Assembly (NCBI GenBank): GCA_030620915.1
Contig: JAUXIR010000007.1
Coordinates: 1-13,641 of the forward strand
Origin: Geopsychrobacter sp.
GTDB lineage: Bacteria > Desulfobacterota > Desulfuromonadia > Desulfuromonadales > Geopsychrobacteraceae
Reading direction: 5' to 3'
DNA length: 13,641 nucleotides
Shown: positions 7,434-12,292 of the stretch, piece by piece
Layout: every line of letters starts with the position of its first letter
Numbering within the stretch: the stretch's first letter is position 1
Notes under the pieces: generated by a model
Seen by the model: the letters and a program-made list of their open reading frames with translations, nothing else
Databases searched by the model: none
Told to the model about the DNA's origin: nothing
Position numbers and translations under genes: made by a program

Positions 7434-8015
7434 CTACTGACTGCCGCCAGCGGGCGGCTGTCCTGTGCCAGCGGGCGGCTGTCCCGCGGCAGTTATTTTC
7501 TTCTTCGGCAGGTAGATGAACTCCCATTCGCTATAGAGTCCGCGGCCTTCAAATTCTTTATTTTCTGTCGAGAAATTGCCCTGTTTGAAGGGTTCTCCCT
7601 TAGATGACGAGCGCACCCCCTTGATCCGGCCGGCCGGATCCTTGATCAATTCCCAGTCCCCGCCGGTCATCGGATCGACATAAGGGCGGCGCAGATGCCT
7701 CTTGGTCTGCAGAGAACGGGGATCTTTCAGCAGATATTCCAATTTAGAGGGGTAGATTTTCGCGGCGCCAGCGGCGCCCTGACCGTGAGAAGACTGGTAC
7801 TAGGAGCCGATTGCAGCACGGATCTGCCCCCCCTTCCAGAGGAGATCGGCCTCGCGCGCGCGGCGGGTCAGACTACTCCAGGTCGAACCGGCAATCCCTG
7901 CCGAGAGTCCAAGAATCGTCATCAGCACCAGCACCAGCACCAGCGTCACGCCAGATTCGCCTTTGAGCGGTTTCAGAGCGGGAGAAACGGGGATATTCGA
8001 CTCAACTTTTTTCAT
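7434..8015 (-). pseudogene. Pilin-like/type II secretion pseudopilin gene with in-frame amber codon
   Basis: One reading frame of 193 codons plus stop spans this region but holds a TAG at codon 72 (7798-7800). The first part has a prepilin-type leader (cut probably after SG, about residue 22) and the hydrophobic helix VTLVLVLVLMTILG; the usual Glu at mature position 5 is absent. The part after TAG continues the same family pattern: YPSKLEYLLKDPR, HLRRPYVDPMTGG and WEFIYLP, which I recognise from GspG-like proteins of Geobacter relatives. Family members usually have a Tyr pair at the TAG site (GSYY), so TAC or TAT to TAG is the simplest change. The downstream part has no plausible start of its own. 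The start overlaps the upstream gene by 14 bases. It is either a real nonsense mutation, a sequence error or suppressed. Confidence 0.75.
7446..7484 (-). repeat. Tandem repeat in the C-terminal tail of the pilin-like gene
   Basis: Two identical 18-base copies (7446-7463 and 7467-7484) lie 21 bases apart, in frame. They encode two GQPPAG units at the end of the protein, after the family core, and look like a recent slippage or duplication product. Confidence 0.85.
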
Positions 8016-8571
8016 CGCCCCCCGTCAGGTAGGAGAAAATCAAGTCATCCAGCGCCACGGAGATATCCTGCTGTAGATTTCGGTCCTCGGCGCTCGGCGG
8101 CTCATACGCGGGTTCAATGGCAACCAGAAGATCATCGCCACGGGTCGCGTCAACGGACGAACTATCAAGGCTCTCAATCTCAGCCGCAGGCAGAGACTCT
8201 GTAGCGGTTTCAATATCCTGCGGTCGGACATCTACGATCACATCAGCTGTGTCTGCTGCGGGAATCGCGCTCGCTTTCGCTGGCCGACAGGATTCAATTT
8301 CGATTCCGAGTTCGCAAATCCGCCGGTCGAATTCCCCCTTGGTCAGACGCCGCAGCATCCCCTTGTGTTGTTCCTTGGCGAGGTCTTCAACCACCTGACT
8401 GAGATTGTCCACATCGAGGATATCGGCATAGGAGGTCTTCTGCGACGAGACGATAATTCCGCCATGATAGAGCAGAGTCGCCAGGCTCGGGCTCTTAAGA
8501 CCACTATCCTCGGTCTGGACGTGAAATCCGACCCCCTGATATAAGATATTGTGATTAAACCCAACTATCAT
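8002..8571 (-). CDS. Conserved hypothetical protein with acidic C-terminal half
   Basis: A 189-residue soluble protein without signal peptide or membrane helix. Residues 1-85 look like the conserved part: MIVGFNHNI, FHVQTED, a LLYHGG...TSYADIL stretch and a helical segment KEQHKGMLRRL. I recall this opening from uncharacterised delta-proteobacterial proteins, but no function is known to me. Residues 95-165 are low in complexity, rich in Ala, Asp, Glu and Ser, and probably disordered. A short predicted helix (about 166-183) ends it. The ATG at 8571 has only a weak GGGGA site. Its end overlaps the pilin-like gene in a different frame, implying translational coupling and perhaps a link to the secretion or pilus apparatus. 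Confidence 0.75.
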   Translation of the reverse strand: MIVGFNHNILYQGVGFHVQTEDSGLKSPSLATLLYHGGIIVSSQKTSYADILDVDNLSQVVEDLAKEQHKGMLRRLTKGEFDRRICELGIEIESCRPAKASAIPAADTADVIVDVRPQDIETATESLPAAEIESLDSSSVDATRGDDLLVAIEPAYEPPSAEDRNLQQDISVALDDLIFSYLTGGDEKS

Positions 8572-8612
8572 CTAATAGTCCCCACAGAATTTTCTTAGAG
8601 ATCCTGAATATC

Positions 8613-8636
8613 ACATTCCGCCATATGGCGCAATGT
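8613..8636. promoter_or_regulatory. 24-bp near-perfect palindrome, candidate operator
   Basis: ACATTC-CGCCAT-ATGGCG-CAATGT pairs at 11 of 12 positions around its centre, with a perfect 12-bp core at 8619-8630. It lies 42-65 bp before the ATG of the 189-residue protein and after the GerMN gene. The symmetry suggests a dimeric repressor or activator site. No T-run follows, so it is not an intrinsic terminator. Confidence 0.4.
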
Positions 8637-8662
8637 ATCATTCATATCCCCGCAAAGGCGGT

Positions 8663-9277
8663 TTATTCTTCCGCGACCCCGGGGATGGCTTTACCATTGG
8701 TAACAGTTGGCAAAGAGGCATCCTCATCTCGCGCATCCGGGACATAGCTGTAGCGAAATTCAGCCTTGATCGGTCGGGAGATATCGACATGCCCCTTGAG
8801 GGTCGGTTCAATCTTGCCCTCGATCAGGATCTGCAGACGGCGCAGGTACGGGAAATTGACTGCCAGGGTGTTTGTCAGCCCATAGACCGTCAGCAACTCA
8901 GAGAGACTGCCACCGGGATGTCTGTTCACCAGTTCGCGACTGAAATTAATCCGCGCCAGGTCCCCTTCAACTTCGACTCCCAGCACGCGGGTGCGGGCGG
9001 GGAGAACGGGTTGAAGCCGTTGCGACCCGGTGGCTAGCGCTTCAATAGTCTGCGCGATGCATTGTCGCTCGTCATTGCAACCCGCAATCTGCTGTTCTTC
9101 GGAAACCAGAGAAAAACCGGCAGGATCAACGAAGTAGAGCACGATATCACGTGGCTCAGGACTCAACTGCTGCACTACGACATCCCCGGGCAGAGATTGG
9201 CGCGAAGGCCAGACCGCCCAAAGAACCGATCCCAAAATAAGAGCCAAAATCCCAATCAATAAAATAAATCTGTTCAT
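8663..9277 (-). CDS. Membrane-anchored GerMN-domain protein
   Basis: A 204-residue protein with one N-terminal hydrophobic helix (residues 4-23) that acts as an anchor or uncleaved signal. Residues about 45-165 match the GerMN domain pattern: an opening strand DIVLYFVDP, a segment ending AIEAL-type helix, then GVEVEGDLARINFS, GGSLSELLTVYGLTNTL and a strand RRLQILIEGK. GerMN domains are extracytoplasmic and thought to bind cell-wall or protein partners. The family is not confined to spore formers, and nothing here suggests sporulation. A Cys pair (C67, C73) could form a disulfide outside the membrane. Its start lies 25 bp after murI ends, so the two probably share a transcript, as I recall for Geobacter genomes. 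Confidence 0.85.
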   Translation of the reverse strand: MNRFILLIGILALILGSVLWAVWPSRQSLPGDVVVQQLSPEPRDIVLYFVDPAGFSLVSEEQQIAGCNDERQCIAQTIEALATGSQRLQPVLPARTRVLGVEVEGDLARINFSRELVNRHPGGSLSELLTVYGLTNTLAVNFPYLRRLQILIEGKIEPTLKGHVDISRPIKAEFRYSYVPDARDEDASLPTVTNGKAIPGVAEE

Positions 9278-9302
9278 CCTGAAAAGACCACTCTCATCCT
9301 AT

Positions 9303-10097
9303 TCATCCGATGTGAACCTGTTCGACAGATTGAAATTCTGCCCCAAGAAAACCCATGCCGATCCGGCGGAACCGGGTTGGCACATCGGTCACAAAAAAAC
9401 GTTGTCCGCCTGTTCCTTCCTCAGCGGCCAGTTCAGCACGTTCCAATAGCTCAACCACCTCAAGCGCCGTGGCTGCTGCCGAATCGACCAGCTTCATCCC
9501 TGGACCGACCGCCACCCGAATCGCCCCTTCAAGCAAGGGGTAATGGGTACAACCCAGCACCAGCGTATCGATTTTTTCGGCCAACAGCGGGGCAAGGTAC
9601 TCAGCGGCAACCTGTCGGGCAACCGAATGATCGGCCCAGCCCTCTTCAGCTAAAGGGACAAAGAGCGGGCAGGCCGCTGAAAAAACGGCAGTATCTGGAG
9701 CAAGGTTAAGGAGTGCCTGCCGATAAGAATCACTATTAATCGTGCCCTCTGTCCCCACGACACCAATTCGGTGGCCACCACTGGCAACTGCGGCACGCGC
9801 ACCGGGTTCAAGAACCCCGATCACCGGCAGATTGAATCTGTCGCGCAACTGCGGCAGAGCTACGGCTGAAGCGGTGTTACAGGCCACCACCAGCAGTTTA
9901 ATTCCCTGCGCACAAAGAAACTCCGCAGATTCAAGTGCATACTGGGTCACCGTGGCCGGACTTTTCGTTCCATAGGGAACCCGCGCCGTATCGCCAAGGT
10001 AGAGCAACTGCTCTTTTGGCAAAAGCCGGATCAACTCACGACAGACCGTCAGCCCCCCGACCCCGGAATCGAATACCCCAATCGCCTGATGTTGCAT
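9303..10097 (-). CDS. murI: Glutamate racemase
   Basis: Converts L-glutamate to D-glutamate for peptidoglycan, without cofactor, in the cytoplasm. From the chosen ATG at 10097 the protein has 264 residues, the normal length. FDSGVGG begins at residue 9. The catalytic cysteines lie in ACNTAS (C73) and GCTHYPLL (C183). YLGDTARVPYGTKS at 33-46 is the family's substrate loop. An in-frame ATG 23 codons upstream is possible, but it adds residues unlike the family and has no ribosome site; the chosen start has a GGAG 13 bases away, which is rather far. It is divergent from the plus-strand gene at 10313 and is followed closely by the GerMN gene. Confidence 0.96.
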   Translation of the reverse strand: MQHQAIGVFDSGVGGLTVCRELIRLLPKEQLLYLGDTARVPYGTKSPATVTQYALESAEFLCAQGIKLLVVACNTASAVALPQLRDRFNLPVIGVLEPGARAAVASGGHRIGVVGTEGTINSDSYRQALLNLAPDTAVFSAACPLFVPLAEEGWADHSVARQVAAEYLAPLLAEKIDTLVLGCTHYPLLEGAIRVAVGPGMKLVDSAAATALEVVELLERAELAAEEGTGGQRFFVTDVPTRFRRIGMGFLGAEFQSVEQVHIG

Positions 10098-10193
10098 AGT
10101 AATAGAATTTCTCCGGGACACAGCCTCAGGCTGCCAGCCACTCGATAAGATAGATAAGGTGGTCATCGTATATAAGCCGTTGATTGAAGTAAA

Positions 10194-10222
10194 GATTTAG
10201 CACTCCCCCCCCCCCCTTTCAA
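10194..10222 (-). promoter_or_regulatory. Possible murI promoter containing a C12/G12 tract in its spacer
   Basis: On the minus strand TTGAAA (10222-10217) and TGC-TAAATC (-10 box 10199-10194) are 17 bases apart, and 12 of those 17 are G (10205-10216). The -10 box is weak (3 of 6) but has a TGn extension. This is a weak call that rests mainly on spacing and position. The rest of the 145-bp divergent gap (10167-10312) shows a TTGACT at 10260 facing the plus-strand gene, without a convincing -10 partner. Confidence 0.35.
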
Positions 10223-10312
10223 CTTCCTTAAAAACCTGTTAATCTCACGCCATTACAGTTTGACTCGATTAGAATTGGCCGAGGAATTCTATTTACAAAA
10301 AACGGAGGGAAA

Positions 10313-10645
10313 ATGAACTGGCAGGGATTTCTTGATTTCATGATCAACTTCCGTACGGATCGGATCATGGAACAACTGACGGCTTGGAACGTCGGAGACC
10401 TGGCTCACAACCACTACGTATTGGGAAGCTTCGCGCTGGCGATTGCCACCACCTATTTTCTCGGCTGGAAAACAATTTCTGGATTCATAGTCGGGATCGG
10501 TGGTTTCACCTATGCGGTCTCCTATGCTGTCGCTGAAGGGACAGGCCCCGAAGGACTCTCCGGCACCGGCATCTGGGTCCTGATTGGCGGTGGAGGGGCG
10601 GCGGTCATGCTATTTATCTTCCTGATTTTTGTCCGCTCTGAGTAG
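10313..10645 (+). CDS. Small membrane protein of unknown function
   Basis: A 110-residue protein with an excellent ribosome site (GGAGGG, 4 bases before the ATG). A soluble N-terminal part of about 33 residues (with DRIMEQLTAWNVGDLAHNHY) is followed by three hydrophobic stretches, about 36-51, 53-73 and 86-107. The last two are glycine-rich. I do not recognise a named family. There is no heme, iron-sulfur or nucleotide motif, although H32 and H34 sit at a membrane edge where they could bind metal or heme. It is first of three small plus-strand genes, the second of which is a membrane-anchored cytochrome, so a part in membrane electron transfer is possible but unproven. Confidence 0.85.
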   Translation: MNWQGFLDFMINFRTDRIMEQLTAWNVGDLAHNHYVLGSFALAIATTYFLGWKTISGFIVGIGGFTYAVSYAVAEGTGPEGLSGTGIWVLIGGGGAAVMLFIFLIFVRSE

Positions 10646-10651
10646 CTCAGC

Positions 10652-10667
10652 CGGCACGACACTTGAC
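10652..10667 (+). promoter_or_regulatory. Sigma-54-like promoter with variant -12 box, before the diheme cytochrome
   Basis: CGGCACG-N4-TTGAC has a full -24 box. The GG is 10 bases from GA, where GC is expected. It would start transcription near 10678, about 54 bases before the cytochrome start. The changed -12 dinucleotide makes this a tentative call. The same TTGACC could instead be a sigma-70 -35 box. Confidence 0.35.
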
Positions 10668-10731
10668 CCGTACAGACAACCTAAGCCAGAATAGGTTCTT
10701 CGTTTAGCGACCATGTAAGCAAGGAGATTTT

Positions 10732-10995
10732 ATTAAAAAACGTGACATTCTGGTTCTGCTTGGAGGGGTTATCATCGTGATCATCCTCTGGATGGCCCCG
10801 GCAGAAACCACGAAACATATCCCCCAGGATGAAACGCACCAGAAATTCTATTCCCTGGTACAGAAGGATGGCAAAGCAGGCAAAAAAGCCGCTGAGAAGT
10901 TCTGTCAGAACTGCCACAATGAAGACCAGATCCCCTTCCCCGCAGATCATCCGCCCAAACTTCGCTGTATGTTTTGCCATAAACTCGACAAGTAA
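10732..10995 (+). CDS. Membrane-anchored diheme c-type cytochrome, apparent ATT start
   Basis: An 87-residue protein if started at the ATT at 10732, which has AAGGAG 5 bases upstream. Residues 2-4 (KKR) followed by a hydrophobic run at 6-22 form a signal anchor. The first ordinary start codon in frame, GTG at 10777, has a possible GGAGG site too, but it would remove most of the anchor and leave the protein without an export signal. Two heme motifs follow: CQNCH (58-62) and CMFCH (79-83). H26-type spacing and H29, H36 and H73 offer possible distal ligands. I recall similar small diheme proteins in Geobacter relatives, usually starting with ATG. A periplasm-facing electron carrier is likely; its partner is unknown. 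Confidence 0.8.
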   Translation: MKKRDILVLLGGVIIVIILWMAPAETTKHIPQDETHQKFYSLVQKDGKAGKKAAEKFCQNCHNEDQIPFPADHPPKLRCMFCHKLDK

Positions 10996-11011
10996 ATGAG
11001 TCGCCAAAAGA

Positions 11012-11052
11012 CCAACAAGGCCGCCACCTGACAAGGGTGGCGACCTTGTTGG
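11012..11052. terminator. Long imperfect hairpin after the diheme cytochrome
   Basis: A 9-bp arm (11012-11020 with 11044-11052), one mismatch, and a 7-bp arm (11022-11028 with 11036-11042) enclose a 7-base loop. It begins 17 bases after the cytochrome stop. No T-run follows on the plus strand, so it may act as a factor-dependent terminator or mRNA-stabilising structure that separates the cytochrome from the 38-codon gene. Confidence 0.5.
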
Positions 11053-11077
11053 CCCCTGCAACAAAGGCCTAAGCTGC

Positions 11078-11089
11078 TGAATTAATTCA
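11078..11089. promoter_or_regulatory. 12-bp perfect palindrome upstream of a sigma-54 promoter
   Basis: TGAATTAATTCA is centred about 65 bp before the predicted transcription start of the 38-codon gene. It could be an activator or repressor site, but it is AT-rich and short enough to arise by chance. Confidence 0.25.
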
Positions 11090-11122
11090 ATCCATCGCCC
11101 AACAATGCCCGAAATCTCATTC

Positions 11123-11138
11123 CGGCACTCCTTTTGCA
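11123..11138 (+). promoter_or_regulatory. Sigma-54 (-24/-12) promoter for the 38-codon gene
   Basis: CGGCAC-N5-TTGCA has exactly 10 bases between GG and GC and matches the consensus at all but the first base. The predicted start is near 11149, giving a leader of about 39 bases that contains the AAGGAGG ribosome site. Confidence 0.7.
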
Positions 11139-11187
11139 ACAGTCTTAATGCAGTCTATTGAGTCCTGCCTAAGGAGGCTTGTTACAG

Positions 11188-11304
11188 ATGCCAATTACAT
11201 CGCAACCCAAAAACCGCACCACTCTCGACTACCTGCTTTACGTTATGGCTGGAGCGGTCATCGCGACCCTCTTTTTTAGCACCTTGCTCTGGCTGAGCTT
11301 TTAA
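11188..11304 (+). CDS. 38-residue single-pass membrane peptide
   Basis: A short gene with a strong AAGGAGG (11171-11177) 10 bases before its ATG and a TAA stop. The product has a polar N-terminus of about 15 residues (MPITSQPKNRTTLDY) and one hydrophobic helix, residues 16-38, ending LLWLSF. I recognise no family. The ribosome site, the sigma-54 promoter in front and the clean single-helix composition support a real gene despite its length. Small membrane peptides often modulate a larger membrane complex or transporter; which one is not evident here. It might serve the same system as the preceding membrane protein and diheme cytochrome, but a hairpin and its own promoter separate it from them. 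Confidence 0.65.
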   Translation: MPITSQPKNRTTLDYLLYVMAGAVIATLFFSTLLWLSF

Positions 11305-11333
11305 AATAAGTCCCCCCCGTGCCCACCAAATAG

Positions 11334-11365
11334 AAAAAAAGGCCGCGACACCTAAGCCGCGGCCT
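11334..11365 (-). terminator. Intrinsic terminator of the nrd operon
   Basis: On the minus strand an 8-bp stem AGGCCGCG/CGCGGCCT with a 10-base loop is followed by seven T residues (11340-11334). It lies about 73 bp after the nrdG stop. The 133-bp gap between the two convergent genes holds this terminator and a C7 run, and otherwise nothing I can identify. Confidence 0.85.
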
Positions 11366-11437
11366 CAACAATCCCTCCCGGACATTCTACTCAACCACAA
11401 GATAATTGTACCAACCACGCCCTTCAACTTGCTCAGC

Positions 11438-12100
11438 CTAGGACTCGGCAACCTGCCGCAGTCGCGTAAATTCCGCTGCAGGATAAGCCTGCCGTGGGGC
11501 ACCACCCAGCATCTGTTCGCGTGGGACAAATTGCTGCAGCACCCAGCGACGAGCGCCCTTGATCACTTCGCCCATCACATGCAACTCATCTTCCGTGACT
11601 AAACCAGGGACGCAGGTTGTGCGAAATTCGTATTCAGGTGCCTGCTCAATCGCTAATCGACAACTGGCCAACAGAGCAGCGGTATCGACTGGCCGGTCAT
11701 GGAGCTCGGCGTAGCGTGCCGGGGAGGTCTTGAAATCAAGCGCCAGGTAATCGACCAACCTTCGCTCGAACAATCCAGTCAAGACCCGCGGCAACAAACC
11801 GTTGCTGTCGAGCTTAACCTGCAGGCCAAGCTCTTTGATCTGCTCGAGAAACCCAGCCAGACCGGTCGCCAGAGTCGGCTCGCCACCCGAGACCACAACC
11901 CCGTCGATAAATGATCTGCGCTGCTTCAGCTCATCGAGCAGTTCATCAAGCGGGTAATCGGGATACTGATCCGGATCGAGAACAAGGCCCGGATTATGAC
12001 AAAAGCCACAGCTCAGGTTGCACCCCCCGGTAAAAACCAGCGAAGAGACCCGCCCGGGAAAATCGAGCAGGCTGGTCCCCTGAAACCCCTTGATCCGCAA
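11438..12100 (-). CDS. nrdG: Anaerobic ribonucleotide reductase activating protein (radical SAM)
   Basis: A 220-residue radical SAM enzyme that would use a [4Fe-4S] cluster and S-adenosylmethionine to create the glycyl radical on class III ribonucleotide reductase. The cluster motif is CNLSCGFC (C27, C31, C34) followed by HNP. SGGEPT lies at 71-76 and a DSNG strand at 98-101. The start is TTG, placed by alignment of MRIKGFQGTSLLDFPG with the usual NrdG opening; no ATG lies nearby. Only 5 bases separate it from the glycyl-radical gene's stop, and its GAAGGG ribosome site overlaps that stop, so translation is probably coupled. It is the last gene of the operon. Confidence 0.93.
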   Translation of the reverse strand: MRIKGFQGTSLLDFPGRVSSLVFTGGCNLSCGFCHNPGLVLDPDQYPDYPLDELLDELKQRRSFIDGVVVSGGEPTLATGLAGFLEQIKELGLQVKLDSNGLLPRVLTGLFERRLVDYLALDFKTSPARYAELHDRPVDTAALLASCRLAIEQAPEYEFRTTCVPGLVTEDELHVMGEVIKGARRWVLQQFVPREQMLGGAPRQAYPAAEFTRLRQVAES

Positions 12101-12105
12101 GCCCT

Positions 12106-12249
12106 TCAGCCCTTCCGTTCTTTGGCGACAATGTACTCCGAGCGCTCACGAAATTCTTCCTTTTTGCCTCGATTCCACTGCTGAACCGGGCGAAAGAAAC
12201 CACAAACCCGTGAGTACACCTCTGTTTTTGCATTACATCTGGTTGACAT
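12106..12249 (-). CDS. Stand-alone glycyl-radical domain of class III ribonucleotide reductase
   Basis: A 47-residue product with GGGAGG 8 bases before its ATG. It contains VYSRVCGFFRPVQQWNRGKK, the end of NrdD where the stable radical sits; by comparison with the RVCGY motif of E. coli NrdD, G17 is the radical site. C5 and C16 are its only cysteines. In most bacteria this segment is fused to the end of the catalytic subunit, but here it is encoded separately, in the same frame, after three in-frame TGA codons. It presumably docks on NrdD and is activated by NrdG, much as the GrcA protein does for pyruvate formate-lyase. I recall short proteins of this type in Geobacter relatives, but cannot check that. 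Confidence 0.85.
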   Translation of the reverse strand: MSTRCNAKTEVYSRVCGFFRPVQQWNRGKKEEFRERSEYIVAKERKG

Positions 12250-12274
12250 TGATCATCCTCCCTCTCATGAAGTT

Positions 12275-12292
12275 ACCGGGCCTTGGCCCGGT
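12275..12292. other. Palindromic hairpin at the nrdD stop codon
   Basis: ACCGGGCC-TT-GGCCCGGT is a perfect 18-base palindrome that can fold as a 7-bp stem with a 4-base loop. On the minus strand it begins at the last base of the nrdD stop codon and ends 25 bases before the start of the glycyl-radical gene. It may tune the ratio of the two products or stabilise the mRNA. No T-run follows. Confidence 0.6.

Noticed and set aside
7798..7800. Pyrrolysine at the internal TAG of the pilin-like gene
   Set aside because: The same gene ends with TAG, no pyl gene is seen, and family context suggests a Tyr codon changed by one base.
10681..11139. Minus-strand open frame of 152 codons over the diheme cytochrome and hairpin
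   Set aside because: The plus strand holds clear heme motifs and a ribosome site. This frame would run through a large hairpin and a sigma-54 promoter and has no family pattern.
11994..12233. Minus-strand open frame of 79 codons overlapping the glycyl-radical gene
   Set aside because: It is a frame-shifted shadow of the glycyl-radical gene and the start of nrdG, both of which have clear motifs.
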